A stretch of 64,000 nucleotides of DNA from Aurantiacibacter sediminis (lineage in GTDB: Bacteria > Pseudomonadota > Alphaproteobacteria > Sphingomonadales > Sphingomonadaceae). Location: contig NZ_JAEANY010000002.1 in NCBI RefSeq assembly GCF_016019885.1, positions 124,001 to 188,000 on the forward strand, given 5' to 3'. A model generated the notes under the pieces. The model did no database searches and was not told where the DNA came from. It was given only the letters and a program-made list of their open reading frames with translations. Positions 9,014 through 17,970 of the stretch are shown here, piece after piece (positions within the stretch are counted from its first letter, which is position 1; each line of letters begins with the position of its first letter). A program made the translations under genes and the position numbers.

Positions 9014-9652
9014 TTACCCCCTACAATCCTCCATCACCCGGGTGATTTCCGGATAGGCGGGGACGTAGATCGGCTGTGTGCCGGAGACATCCACGGCGAA
9101 ACGGCCTTTGGAAAAGGCGATCGCATCGAGCAGGCTGTCATTGGGTGACAACTCCACCGTGATAAGCTGCGCGACGTCGTTTACCGGTGTGGCAGTCAGT
9201 GTGCGGTCCTGTGTTTCAGTGCGGATCAGCATATCGACCTGGCCGCTTGCTGCGCCGGAGCGCGCAATGCCGACGCGGCGCGTGGCCAGATCGCAACGGA
9301 TGATTAGATCCACCGTATCGGGCGTGCGACCGGTGCCGAAGACGGCGAGCGTTTCCAGCGGCTCTGCCACGTAGGACCAGTCACCCGGCGTCTGCCGCTC
9401 ATCCTGCCAAGCTTCCACGACCGGTACAGATTCCTGCGGCTGCGCGGCTGGAGGCGCGGCAACGGGTGCTGGCGTCTCGGCGGCTACTGGCGTGGACGGC
9501 GGGAGCGGGGTCGGTTCGGGCTCGGGCGCATTGCAGGCGGAAAGCGCCAGTGCGCAGATCAGGGCAGCACTCACCGGATAGGTACTTCTGACGGTGCGAT
9601 CACCGCATCGGGTGTTTCCTGCGCTATTGGTGCGGCTGCCATTGGATTGCAT
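9014..9652 (-). CDS. Putative lipoprotein, paralog of the upstream gene
   Basis: Up to 212 residues, with a lipobox LSAC preceding a Pro/Ala-rich linker and then a compact domain containing IIRCDLATRRVGIAR and VDMLIRTE, ending in PEITRVMEDC. The same layout and endings occur in the gene immediately upstream, so the two are tandem paralogs. The start is uncertain. ATG 9652 overlaps the upstream gene by 82 bases but gives a charged signal-peptide n-region. GTG 9574 overlaps its stop by four bases (GTGA) but leaves a very short signal peptide. Likely anchored in a membrane facing the periplasm; function unknown. Confidence 0.6.
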   Translation of the reverse strand: MQSNGSRTNSAGNTRCGDRTVRSTYPVSAALICALALSACNAPEPEPTPLPPSTPVAAETPAPVAAPPAAQPQESVPVVEAWQDERQTPGDWSYVAEPLETLAVFGTGRTPDTVDLIIRCDLATRRVGIARSGAASGQVDMLIRTETQDRTLTATPVNDVAQLITVELSPNDSLLDAIAFSKGRFAVDVSGTQPIYVPAYPEITRVMEDCRG

Positions 9653-10188
9653 CGATCGAGTACCCTGCGAATGCCCGGATGGGTGGGAAATTGGGAAGGC
9701 TGGCCCTGCGGAGAGGTCAGCATGAAGACACCCCCCTGATCGGCGAGCGACTGGATAATGGCAAGCCCTTGATTCACCTGCGCGGTCAGTTCGGGCAGCA
9801 CGCCGCCCGATGGCAGCATGTCGATCCGCGCCGCTTCGCCGCCGGCATCAAGCCGCCATGCCTGCGGGCCACCCGCTGTAGCAGCGACCGATAGTGACAC
9901 CGAGTTGTAAGTCGGATCGCATGTCACAGTGACCGAGGGTCGCTCTCCGGCCTCAGCATATTGCGCGCGCACGCCCATCGCATCCTCGCCGACGGTCCAC
10001 GATCCGGGGACAAGTGCCGTGCCATCGGGCGCGACGGTTGCAGCTGCACCCGGTGTCAGCACGGGTGCGGGCGCTTCGGCCACGGCCTGCTCGGGCCCTC
10101 CCATCTCCGGTTCGGAATTGCATCCGGCGACCAGGATGGCGCACACGGTGATGCAGCAGAAATGCGCGGATTTGCGGCTGAGGTGCAC
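9571..10188 (-). CDS. Putative lipoprotein
   Basis: From the GTG at 10188 this encodes a 205-residue protein with a basic n-region, a hydrophobic stretch and lipobox LVAGC, then a Pro/Ala linker and a domain with VTVTCDPTYNSVSL and ARIDMLPSGG, ending PGIRRVLDRC plus a short tail. Two cysteines besides the lipid-modified one could form a disulfide, as in its downstream paralog. A start at 10269 would run into the divergent tlyA gene, so the internal GTG is preferred. No known domain was recognised. Confidence 0.6.
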   Translation of the reverse strand: MHLSRKSAHFCCITVCAILVAGCNSEPEMGGPEQAVAEAPAPVLTPGAAATVAPDGTALVPGSWTVGEDAMGVRAQYAEAGERPSVTVTCDPTYNSVSLSVAATAGGPQAWRLDAGGEAARIDMLPSGGVLPELTAQVNQGLAIIQSLADQGGVFMLTSPQGQPSQFPTHPGIRRVLDRCNPMAAAPIAQETPDAVIAPSEVPIR

Positions 10189-10255
10189 TGGCGATTGAGC
10201 CCTTCGCGATAAAGAATCTGGCCTTGCGGCGTGGCTGGCACTATCGCTCACCCGC

Positions 10256-11026
10256 ATGGCCGAAAGCAAGCCTTCACGCAGCCGGATCGATCAAATGCTT
10301 GTCGCTCGCGGCGAGGCGGAAAGCCGCACGCGGGCGCAGGCGCTGGTGATGGCGGGGCTGGTATTCGCCGGACCGCCGGGAAAGCTGCAGCGCATTGTAA
10401 AGTCCGGCCAGCAAGTGCCTGAAGAATGGTCGATAGAGGTGCGCGGGCGCGACCACCCCTGGGTGGGACGCGGCGGCATGAAGCTGGACCATGCGATCAA
10501 ACATTTCGGTCTTGATGCGAGCGGCGCGGTGGCGATGGATATTGGCAGTTCGACCGGCGGGTTCACTCAGGTGCTTCTCCATCACGGGGCGGACCACGTC
10601 TTCGCGGTGGATGTCGGCACCAACCAGCTCGACTGGAAGCTGCGCCAAGATGATCGGATAACCGTCCTCGAACAGACCAATGCCCGCGCACTTACTCCGC
10701 AGCTGATCGATAGACCCTGCGATTGGGTGGTGTGCGATGCGAGCTTTATTGGCCTAGCAAAAGTGCTCGAAGTTCCCCTGCAGCTCGCCGCAACCGATGC
10801 GCGGGTGGTGGCACTGATCAAGCCGCAATTCGAAGTCGCCAAGCATGAAGTCGGCAAAGGCGGTATCGTGCGCGATTCTGCGCTGCATACCCGCGTATGC
10901 GATGAAGTCAGCCAATGGCTGGAGGAAAGTGGCTGGCGCATCGCGGGCCTCATTGAAAGCCCCATTACAGGCACGGAGGGCAATGTGGAATTCCTCGTGC
11001 ACGCGGTGCGCGGTTCGTCTAGTTGA
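10256..11026 (+). CDS. tlyA: TlyA family rRNA 2'-O-ribose methyltransferase
   Basis: A 256-residue protein with an S4 RNA-binding domain (residues 8-65, RIDQMLVARG then AQALVMAG) and an FtsJ-like SAM methyltransferase domain with DIGSSTGGFTQVLL at 95-108 and CDASFI near 160. TlyA methylates cytidine 2'-hydroxyls in rRNA (C1409 in 16S and/or C1920 in 23S in mycobacteria), which makes ribosomes sensitive to capreomycin. The old name haemolysin A is misleading. The length fits the family. It is divergent from the lipoprotein pair with a short shared upstream region. Confidence 0.85.
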   Translation: MAESKPSRSRIDQMLVARGEAESRTRAQALVMAGLVFAGPPGKLQRIVKSGQQVPEEWSIEVRGRDHPWVGRGGMKLDHAIKHFGLDASGAVAMDIGSSTGGFTQVLLHHGADHVFAVDVGTNQLDWKLRQDDRITVLEQTNARALTPQLIDRPCDWVVCDASFIGLAKVLEVPLQLAATDARVVALIKPQFEVAKHEVGKGGIVRDSALHTRVCDEVSQWLEESGWRIAGLIESPITGTEGNVEFLVHAVRGSSS

Positions 11027-11133
11027 TTGCGCAGACTGACCTGCCTGCGGACAGTTCGGCGCATGCTCCTTGCCCAAGCGGCGCTGGCTCGTCACAAACC
11101 TGCCTCAGACGAATCACTCGTGTCGGAGCCTGA

Positions 11134-11685
11134 ATGAACCGCCTTGCCTCTCCCGCGCAATTGCGTGCCAGCCTGATCCGCTGGGCTCTGTTCCTCGTGC
11201 CGCTGACAATGCTGCTCGGCTTTCTCGCAGGCACGGTGGGCGGAGATGCGGACAGCGCGTGGTTCCAGTCGCTCGACAAGCCCGGTATTTTCCCGCCGCC
11301 CGCAACGTTCGGCATCGTCTGGACGGTCCTGTACGCGATGATGGGATTCGCCTTTGCGATGGTGTGCGCCGCATGGGGATCGCGCCTGCGCACCTGGGCG
11401 ATCATCGCCTTTCTCGTGCAATTTGCGATCAACCTCACCTGGTCGCCGATTTTCTTCGGACAGCAGCAGATCGAGGCTGCGCTGTATGTGATTGTCGCGC
11501 TGGACGTGGCGCTAGTCGTGACCATCGTGCTGTTCTTCAAAGTGCGCAAATGGGCAGGGATTTTGCTGCTGCCGTATCTGGCGTGGGCCCTGTTCGCGAC
11601 TGTGCTTAACTGGCAGTTCCTGCAATTGAACCCCGGTGCGGAGCCGATGGATGACACCGGCGCGGTGCAGACTTTTGAAATTTAG
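11134..11685 (+). CDS. tspO: TspO/MBR family tryptophan-rich sensory protein
   Basis: A 183-residue membrane protein with five hydrophobic segments. Conserved stretches are WFQSLDKPGIFPPPATFGIVW near residue 43 and NLTWSPIFFG near 103, followed by ALDVALVVTIVLFF. The bacterial family binds porphyrins and in Rhodobacter modulates photosynthesis gene expression in response to oxygen. In a probable erythrobacter this may touch bacteriochlorophyll or haem metabolism, but no such genes are near. The N-terminus is somewhat longer than in typical 160-residue TspO proteins. Confidence 0.85.
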   Translation: MNRLASPAQLRASLIRWALFLVPLTMLLGFLAGTVGGDADSAWFQSLDKPGIFPPPATFGIVWTVLYAMMGFAFAMVCAAWGSRLRTWAIIAFLVQFAINLTWSPIFFGQQQIEAALYVIVALDVALVVTIVLFFKVRKWAGILLLPYLAWALFATVLNWQFLQLNPGAEPMDDTGAVQTFEI

Positions 11686-11721
11686 GTTGCGCGTTTAGCC
11701 CTAAAACCCCACATTCCGCCC

Positions 11722-11967
11722 ATGCAAAGCGAAAACAAAATCATCGCCGATTTCGTCAAAGTTGCCAATTCCGCAGCGGGTACGCTTGCGGGAATGGGCC
11801 GTGAAGCGCGGGAGAATGCGCGTGAGAAGATGAAAGAGGCGATGGGCGGCATGGATTTTGTCTCCCGCGAAGAATTCGACGCGGTAAAAGACATGGCCGC
11901 GATGGCGCGCGAGAAGGTTGAAATCCTTGAAGCTCGCCTCGCCGCGCTGGAAGCCAAGAGCAAGTAA
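11722..11967 (+). CDS. ubiK: UbiK-like accessory factor (BMFP domain)
   Basis: An 81-residue protein that is helical throughout, with a C-terminal coiled coil (VEILEARLAALEAK) after the FVSREEFDAVKDMA segment typical of the BMFP/DUF526 family. The E. coli member UbiK binds UbiJ and helps aerobic ubiquinone synthesis, and Brucella BMFP promotes membrane fusion in vitro. The length matches the family. No ubiquinone genes are adjacent, so the pathway is inferred only from family membership. Confidence 0.75.
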   Translation: MQSENKIIADFVKVANSAAGTLAGMGREARENAREKMKEAMGGMDFVSREEFDAVKDMAAMAREKVEILEARLAALEAKSK

Positions 11968-12004
11968 GCTCCACATCCTCCCAATACCGAGCTAGGTAGC
12001 GCTG

Positions 12005-12604
12005 ATGCATATCCGCGCTCCCGCTATCCTCGTCGCCGCTCGCCAGCATGGTGAGACGGCGGTTGTCGCGCGTTTCCTGACGGAAGAATACGGACTGATC
12101 GCGGGCTATGTCGCCGGTGGACGGGGGCGGCAGTTGCGGCCTGTGGTCATTCCCGGCAATGCGGTGGACCTGCAGCTATCTGCCAAGTCCGACAGCCAAT
12201 TGCCTTTCGCCAAGGTGGAACTGACCGCCAGCCGAGGACCGTGGCTGGCCGAGCCTCTGCCCGCTGCAGCGATCGGCTGGATCTGTGCGCTCACTGCCAC
12301 GGCTTTGCCCGAACGCGAGCCTTATCCCACCTTGTTCGAAGCGCTGTCCGGCACGCTGGATGCGATCTGCCATGCGCCCTCGGCACGCGGTTGGGCTTCG
12401 GCACTGGTCGGGTATGAGGCGCTGCTGCTGCGCGAGCTCGGCTATGGCGGGGCAGGCGGCAGGCCTGAAGGTGAGCTTTCCGAGATCATAGAGATAATGG
12501 ACGCGATGAGCGAGCCGCTCGACCACTACCTGCTTGCCGACCGGCGCGGCGATGTTATGGCGGCGCGCACACGACTGCGCGCCTTGCTGAAACGGATCGC
12601 CTGA
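12005..12604 (+). CDS. recO: DNA repair protein RecO
   Basis: A 199-residue RecO, which works with RecR and RecF to load RecA onto SSB-coated single-stranded DNA. The N-terminal OB-fold is visible ([25 protein letters not shown], then [12 protein letters not shown] near residue 30). The central helices include [15 protein letters not shown] and LLLRELGYG. The protein is about 40 residues shorter than E. coli RecO and lacks clear zinc cysteines in its C-terminal part. The stop is one base before leuB, suggesting a shared transcript. Confidence 0.85.
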   Translation: MHIRAPAILVAARQHGETAVVARFLTEEYGLIAGYVAGGRGRQLRPVVIPGNAVDLQLSAKSDSQLPFAKVELTASRGPWLAEPLPAAAIGWICALTATALPEREPYPTLFEALSGTLDAICHAPSARGWASALVGYEALLLRELGYGGAGGRPEGELSEIIEIMDAMSEPLDHYLLADRRGDVMAARTRLRALLKRIA

Positions 12605-12605
12605 C

Positions 12606-13664
12606 ATGAAAATCGCCCTGTTCCCCGGAGACGGCATAGGCCCTGAAATCATGGACGAGGCGCGGCGGGTTCTCGACGCGCTCGACCTGCCGGGGCTGGT
12701 TGTATTCGAAGGCGATGTCGGCGGCATCGCTTACAAGCGGCACGGCCATCCGCTGCCCGAAGAGACATTGACCATGGCGCGCGCTGCCGATGGTGTGCTG
12801 TTCGGCGCGGTGGGTGATCCCGAATGCGATAATCTCGAACGCCACCTTCGACCCGAGCAGGCGATCCTAGGCCTGCGCGCCGAACTCGGCCTGTTCGCCA
12901 ATCTGCGGCCCGCCACGACCTTCGCGGGGCTCGAAGACATGTCCGCACTGAAACCCGAAATTGCCCGCGAAATCGATGTCCTGATCGTGCGTGAGCTCAA
13001 TGGCGACGTCTATTTCGGCGAAAAGGGTATGCGCGAGACCGCGAACGGCGAGCGCGAGGGCTATGATCTCATGTCCTACGCGGAAAGCGAAGTCCGCCGC
13101 ATCGCGCATGTCGCCTTTCGTGCCGCTCAGGGGCGCAAGCACAGGCTATGCAGCGTCGACAAGGCCAATGTGTTGGAAACGAGCCAGCTCTGGCGCGATG
13201 TGATTATCGAGACCGCCGCCGATTATCCGGAGATCGAGCTCAGCCATATGTATGTCGACAACGCCGCCATGCAACTCGTCAAAAAACCCGGCCAGTTCGA
13301 TGTGATCGTCACCGGCAATCTCTTCGGCGATATATTGTCCGACCAGGCGAGCATGTGTGTCGGTTCGATCGGCCTCCTCGCCAGCGCGGCGCTGGGTGAG
13401 CGGCAGACCGAATTCGGGACTTTCGGCATGTACGAGCCGATCCACGGCAGCGCGCCGGATATCGCCGGGCAGGGCAAGGCCAATCCGATGGCGATGATTC
13501 TCTCGCTCGCGATGCTGCTGCGCCACTCGCTGGGGCGTGAGGACGATGCGGTGCGGGTCGAAAACGCCGTCGCAAAGGCGCTGGAAGATGGCGTACTCGG
13601 CGGCGATCTGGGTGGCCCTGCCGGAACACGAGAAATCGGCGATGCGGTGCTGGCGCGGCTGTAA
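12606..13664 (+). CDS. leuB: 3-isopropylmalate dehydrogenase
   Basis: A 352-residue NAD-dependent decarboxylating dehydrogenase that converts 3-isopropylmalate to 2-oxoisocaproate in leucine synthesis. Recognisable are [16 protein letters not shown] at the start, the substrate-binding Arg-rich piece [15 protein letters not shown] near residue 90, [16 protein letters not shown] near 127, the metal-binding aspartates in [14 protein letters not shown] near 235-246 and the NAD loop [15 protein letters not shown] near 280. All catalytic positions appear intact. It follows recO by one base; the downstream partner ilvE is elsewhere in the window. Confidence 0.92.
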   Translation: MKIALFPGDGIGPEIMDEARRVLDALDLPGLVVFEGDVGGIAYKRHGHPLPEETLTMARAADGVLFGAVGDPECDNLERHLRPEQAILGLRAELGLFANLRPATTFAGLEDMSALKPEIAREIDVLIVRELNGDVYFGEKGMRETANGEREGYDLMSYAESEVRRIAHVAFRAAQGRKHRLCSVDKANVLETSQLWRDVIIETAADYPEIELSHMYVDNAAMQLVKKPGQFDVIVTGNLFGDILSDQASMCVGSIGLLASAALGERQTEFGTFGMYEPIHGSAPDIAGQGKANPMAMILSLAMLLRHSLGREDDAVRVENAVAKALEDGVLGGDLGGPAGTREIGDAVLARL

Positions 13665-13714
13665 ATGCGCGGGCCGGTAACCTTATGGTTAACAATTCCC
13701 CGTAACCCGGGTGC

Positions 13715-14881
13715 ATGAAGATGAGCCACGAACAGTTTCAACAGCAGATCGAAACCGCAGCCACGCTGGCGAAAGCGCAGAGCTTGCGCCCGCTCGAGCT
13801 GGCAATTGTGCTGCCGACGCTGAATGAAAAAGACAACATCGCACCGATGGTCGATCGGCTGGAAGAGGCCTTGGGCCCATCCGGCTGGGAAGCCGTGTTC
13901 GTGGACGACAATTCGCATGATGGCACCGCAGAGGAAGCGCGCCGTATCGGCCGCACCGATAGCCGTATTCGCGTGATCCAGCGCATCGGCCGCCGCGGGC
14001 TCGCCAGCGCCGCGATTGAAGGCATGTGCGCCACCGCCGCGCCCTATGTCGCGGTGATGGATGCCGATCACCAGCACGATCCCAAACTGCTCATCGATAT
14101 GCTGGAAGCGGTCAAATCGGGCGAATATGATCTCGCCTATGCCAGCCGTTTTGCCGAAGGCGGCAATGCTGATGGCCTGTCATCGAAAGGCCGCGAAAGC
14201 GGCAGCCGTGTCGCCAACGCGCTCGCGCGGAAATTGACCGGCACCGAACTGACCGATGCCATGAGCGGGTTCTTTCTGCTGCGCACGGATCAGCTGCGGA
14301 AACAGGCTGGCAACCTTTCGGGCATAGGGTTCAAGATCATGCTCGACATTCTCGCGACCGCCGAGCCGCGTTTGAAAGTGAAGGAATTCCCCTTGAAGTT
14401 CGCAGAACGCCTCGCTGGGACAAGCAAACTCGATCACGGCGTGGTGCTCGATTTCGTCGGCGGCCTCGTCGAACGCTATTTCGGCCGCTGGGTGCCCACG
14501 CGCTTCGTGCTGTTCGGCATGGTCGGCGGGCTGGGCGTCTTCGTCCACATGGCGGTGCTCGCAGCGATTTATTGGCCTGAGACGATCGGCTTCGGCTGGG
14601 CGCAGGCCATCGCGACGATGGTGGCGATGACGTTCAATTTCTGGCTGAACAATTTGCTGACCTATCGCGACAAGAAATTGTCCGGCCCGGATAGCTTCTT
14701 CTGGGGCTGGCTGAAATTCTGCGGAGCCTGCTCCGTCGGCGCTTTCGCGAATGTCGCTGTGGCAACCGTGCTGGAGGACCAAGGCCTCGTCTGGTGGGGC
14801 GCCGCTCTGATCGGCGTGGTGATCGCGAGCGTGTGGAATTACGCCCTGTCGAGCAAGTTCGTCTGGGGGCGGTTTAGGTAG
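13715..14881 (+). CDS. GT2 glycosyltransferase fused to GtrA domain
   Basis: A 388-residue fusion. Residues 28-250 form a family 2 glycosyltransferase of the dolichol/polyprenol phosphate mannose synthase type ([25 protein letters not shown], metal-binding [10 protein letters not shown] with Asp116-Ala-Asp118). Residues 258-386 form a four-helix GtrA-like membrane domain ([13 protein letters not shown], then [13 protein letters not shown]). Such proteins make a polyprenyl-phosphate sugar and may help flip it. The PMT-type transferase 450 bases away on the other strand could use that lipid-linked sugar. ATG at 13721 is an alternative start. Confidence 0.85.
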   Translation: MKMSHEQFQQQIETAATLAKAQSLRPLELAIVLPTLNEKDNIAPMVDRLEEALGPSGWEAVFVDDNSHDGTAEEARRIGRTDSRIRVIQRIGRRGLASAAIEGMCATAAPYVAVMDADHQHDPKLLIDMLEAVKSGEYDLAYASRFAEGGNADGLSSKGRESGSRVANALARKLTGTELTDAMSGFFLLRTDQLRKQAGNLSGIGFKIMLDILATAEPRLKVKEFPLKFAERLAGTSKLDHGVVLDFVGGLVERYFGRWVPTRFVLFGMVGGLGVFVHMAVLAAIYWPETIGFGWAQAIATMVAMTFNFWLNNLLTYRDKKLSGPDSFFWGWLKFCGACSVGAFANVAVATVLEDQGLVWWGAALIGVVIASVWNYALSSKFVWGRFR

Positions 14882-14901
14882 CGAGCGCGCCACCACTGTT
14901 C

Positions 14902-14927
14902 GTCATCCCAGCGAAAGCTGGGATCGC
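14902..14927. repeat. Single REP-like palindrome
   Basis: GTCATCCCAGC-GAAA-GCTGGGATC forms a hairpin with an 8-10 bp stem. The same unit, arranged as inverted pairs, flanks rplQ at 55033-55100 and 55608-55690. It probably also serves as a transcript end between two convergent genes. Confidence 0.6.
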
Positions 14928-15328
14928 TACCTTCGAATAACAACGTCCATATCTCGTAGGTACTCCGTCACATACTCCAGAGCTTTCGCATCTCGCTCTC
15001 CTTCCGCACACATCTCACTCGCATCAAAGCAATTGTAGAATTCTTCAAAAACGAAACCCTCAAGCGCCTCGTCATCGAACCTCATGGTGCAAAGTGTGCT
15101 CCACAGCTTATTGGCAGCCCAGTCACAGAACTCCCACGAGAGAATCTGCATCGCATAGTCGAGAGCCAATTCTCTGGCGACGACTGCAAATGTAGCTTCC
15201 ACCGAAAGATCGCCTGCTTTCGCCCACGCTTTGATATCTTCCGGTCGAGGCGAAAATCCGCCTTCACGGTACAATGCCAAGAGGTCGCCGAGTGCAGCTC
15301 TATATGCAGGCGTCGCTGGAAACTCCAT
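14927..15328 (-). CDS. Hypothetical acidic helical protein
   Basis: A 133-residue, acidic, largely helical soluble protein with no recognised domain and several scattered cysteines and tryptophans (for example EFCDWAANKLW). The ATG at 15328 shares a base with the stop codon of the upstream mannosyltransferase (TGATG), which supports this start over ATG 15349 and implies translational coupling. AT content is a little higher than in the neighbours. Function unknown; the coupling suggests expression with glycosylation, not necessarily a role in it. Confidence 0.6.
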   Translation of the reverse strand: MEFPATPAYRAALGDLLALYREGGFSPRPEDIKAWAKAGDLSVEATFAVVARELALDYAMQILSWEFCDWAANKLWSTLCTMRFDDEALEGFVFEEFYNCFDASEMCAEGERDAKALEYVTEYLRDMDVVIRR

Positions 15329-16602
15329 CACCGCCACCCCTCCGTCCAAGCCCAGCGCAGGAAGTCCTGCGGATCATCGAGCGGCGAGGCGGTCAGAATC
15401 GGGAACCAGTAGGCGAAAAACGCCAGCGCACCCGCGACGATCACTCCCGGCACCAGCCGCTCACCGCGCTGCCATAGGCGTTCGACGCCCAGCGCCAGCG
15501 CGCCGCTGATAAACATGCCCGGCAGGAAATAGTGGAAGTAGAATTGCACCGCCTTGGGTGCGACGACCCATAGGGCCATGCTGACCACATAGAGCAGCAC
15601 CAGCGCGAGCATGTCCTTGCGCCGCTCTCGCCAGCCTGCCCATGCGCACCAGCCCATCGCAATCAGGCCGAACCACATGGTCACCGGGTTGCCGATCAGC
15701 ATCACCCCGCGCTGCGCGCCGTCGATACTCTCATAAAGATACCAGATCGCACGGCTGTTTGCCGCCCATTGCCACCACACGCTCTGATAGGGATGGGCCT
15801 CCAGCACCTGCGTTTGCAGGCCGAGCATGTTCTGGTGGAGATCGATAAGGCCGGTCGGATTGCCCGATGGCACGGTCCAGAACAGGAAAGGCCAGAAGGT
15901 AATGGCATAGATCGCCAGCGGCAGAACACCGAGCCAGATGGCCGCTTCCCACAGCGAAATGCCGGCCACCGGCCAGCCGCGCGTCGAGAGGATCAGGCGG
16001 CGGCGCTCAGCCTTCCAGCGAGAGGCGAGGAAGGCAAGGCCAGGCAACATCGCGATGGGAATCGCATTCCATTTGCTCGCCATGGCGCAGCCCAGCGCCA
16101 CGCCGCAGAGGATCAGCCGCCAGCGGCCCGTCTCATTCTCCCGCACCGCGCCTGCAAACATCCACAAGGCAATCATCAGGAAGCTCACCATGAATACGTC
16201 CAGCATGGCGATGCGGGCATGGACGAAGAGCAGAAAATTGGTGCCGACGAAGAGGCCTGTCAGCAGGCTCGCCGCGCGAGTCTGGCTGGAGAACCACGCC
16301 GCGCGCATCGCAGCGAAGAGAGCTAACGCGCCGAACAACAGGCTCGGCAGCCGCCAGCCCCACGGATTGTCGCCGAACAGGGCAATCCCCAGTGCGATGA
16401 TCTGCTTGGCGAGCGGAGGATGCTCGACATTGGTCGCGAGTTCCAGCTCCAACACAGCTCGCGCGGCGGGCAGGTAATGCACCTCGTCGAAATAGGGCGC
16501 GGTGGGGATGCCGAGCCTCACCAGCGCGAGGGCCGCAAACACCAGCGCAATCGCGATGTTGAGCGCTATCGGATCGCGCGGATGATCGGGAAGGTCGTGC
16601 AT
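15328..16602 (-). CDS. PMT-family dolichyl/polyprenyl-phosphate mannosyltransferase-like protein
   Basis: A 424-residue polytopic membrane protein with about ten hydrophobic segments, like glycosyltransferase family 39 and ArnT. Marks are the first-loop acidic pair in PYFDEVHYLPAARA near residue 36, the NVEHPPLAKQIIALG loop near 58, which carries the family HPPLAK motif, and ARIAMLDVFMVSFL near 130. It likely transfers a sugar from a lipid carrier to a protein or glycan outside the membrane. Together with the nearby GT2-GtrA fusion it suggests an O-glycosylation pathway; the acceptor is unknown. Confidence 0.8.
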   Translation of the reverse strand: MHDLPDHPRDPIALNIAIALVFAALALVRLGIPTAPYFDEVHYLPAARAVLELELATNVEHPPLAKQIIALGIALFGDNPWGWRLPSLLFGALALFAAMRAAWFSSQTRAASLLTGLFVGTNFLLFVHARIAMLDVFMVSFLMIALWMFAGAVRENETGRWRLILCGVALGCAMASKWNAIPIAMLPGLAFLASRWKAERRRLILSTRGWPVAGISLWEAAIWLGVLPLAIYAITFWPFLFWTVPSGNPTGLIDLHQNMLGLQTQVLEAHPYQSVWWQWAANSRAIWYLYESIDGAQRGVMLIGNPVTMWFGLIAMGWCAWAGWRERRKDMLALVLLYVVSMALWVVAPKAVQFYFHYFLPGMFISGALALGVERLWQRGERLVPGVIVAGALAFFAYWFPILTASPLDDPQDFLRWAWTEGWR

Positions 16603-16680
16603 CGCTATGCCAGAGCGTTAATGCGGCAAAGGGCGAGAGGCAATTGGCAAACGCGCGCTGTCCCGATAACAGGCGAGCCC

Positions 16681-17889
16681 ATGAAGAAACGCACCGGAAC
16701 CGATCCCGCCACCACCGGCAAGTGGCGCGCTGCAACGCAGGCCGTGCGCGCAGGAACGCATCGCAGCGAGCATGGCGAGACGTCCGAAGCGCTCTACCTC
16801 ACCAGCGGTTTCACCTATGATTCCGCAGAGGAAGTGGCCGCGCGCTTCGCGGGTGAAGCCGACGGGATGCAGTACTCCCGCTTCAAGAATCCCACCGTTG
16901 AGATGGCGCAGCAACGCATCGCCGCGATGGAAGGCGCAGAAGCGTGCCTGATGCAGGCGAGCGGCATGGCCGCGATGACCTCCTCGCTGCTGTGCATGCT
17001 GAGCCAGGGCGATCACGTCGTCGCAGGGCGCGCGGCCTTTGGTTCGTGCCGCTGGATCCTCGACAATGTACTCAACCGCTTCGGCATCACCCACACGGCG
17101 ATCGACGGGACGGATAATGCAGCTTGGGAAGCCGCCGTGCAGCCCAACACCAAGGCGTTTTTCTTCGAGACTCCGGCGAACCCGACGATGGATCTGGTCG
17201 ATCTGGAATTCGTGTGCGGCCTCGCGAAAGCCAAAGGCATTACCACGGTGGTCGACAATGCCTTTGCCACCAGCGTGCTGCAAAAGCCCATGAAGTTCGG
17301 CGCGGATGTAGTCGCCTATTCCGCCACGAAGCTGATGGACGGGCAGGGCCGCGTGATGGCGGGCGCTGTATGCTCCAGCCGCGAATGGATCGAAGAGTAT
17401 CTCTCCCCGTTCCAGCGCAACACCGGCCCGATCGTCGCGCCGTTCAACGCATGGGTGGTGATGAAGGGGCTGGAAACGCTCCCCCTCCGCGCCCCCGCAC
17501 AGAGCAAGAACGCGCTGCAGGTCGCGCAATTCCTCGAGGAAAAGGGCCTTCGCGTTCTCCACCCCGATCTCGCCAGCCATCCGCAGCACGCGCTTGCGCA
17601 AAAGCAGATGCTTGCCGCAGGGCCGATTTTCGCCTTTTTCACGCCAGATGGACAGGAACAGGCCATGGCCCTGTGCAACGCGCTGGAGCTGATCGACATC
17701 TCCAACAATATCGGCGATTCCAAAACGCTGATGTGCCACCCGGCCAGCACCACCCATTACAATATGGGCGCGGAAGGCCGCGCAGAGGCGGGCATTGCAG
17801 ACGGCATGCTGCGCATCAATGTCGGCCTCGAAGACCCGCTCGACCTGATCGAGGACCTGGACCGGGCGCTGGGAAAGATCGGTCTCTAA
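16681..17889 (+). CDS. metZ: O-succinylhomoserine sulfhydrylase
   Basis: A 402-residue Cys/Met metabolism PLP enzyme of the MetZ type, which makes homocysteine from O-succinylhomoserine and sulfide for methionine synthesis. YLTSGFTYDSAEEVAARFAGE and YSRFKNPTVE at the start, the QASGMAAMTSSLLC loop near residue 92, and the PLP lysine Lys217 in AYSATKLMDGQGRV are all present. The C-terminus ends with the substrate-binding MLRINVGLEDPLDLIEDLDRAL. The ATG at 16681 lies 78 bases after the divergent PMT gene start; no SAM-II riboswitch fold was found there. Confidence 0.9.
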   Translation: MKKRTGTDPATTGKWRAATQAVRAGTHRSEHGETSEALYLTSGFTYDSAEEVAARFAGEADGMQYSRFKNPTVEMAQQRIAAMEGAEACLMQASGMAAMTSSLLCMLSQGDHVVAGRAAFGSCRWILDNVLNRFGITHTAIDGTDNAAWEAAVQPNTKAFFFETPANPTMDLVDLEFVCGLAKAKGITTVVDNAFATSVLQKPMKFGADVVAYSATKLMDGQGRVMAGAVCSSREWIEEYLSPFQRNTGPIVAPFNAWVVMKGLETLPLRAPAQSKNALQVAQFLEEKGLRVLHPDLASHPQHALAQKQMLAAGPIFAFFTPDGQEQAMALCNALELIDISNNIGDSKTLMCHPASTTHYNMGAEGRAEAGIADGMLRINVGLEDPLDLIEDLDRALGKIGL

Positions 17890-17970
17890 GCCGCGCCGAA
17901 GGCCACGCGGCGCGGCCTTGACTTATCCCTGAAATATCGGTCACTTACCTGCAAGGGGAAGGGGGCTTTC

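Noticed and set aside
16603-16680. Possible SAM-II riboswitch before metZ
   Set aside because: The 78-base gap is short and I could not draw the SAM-II pseudoknot or its conserved core from it.
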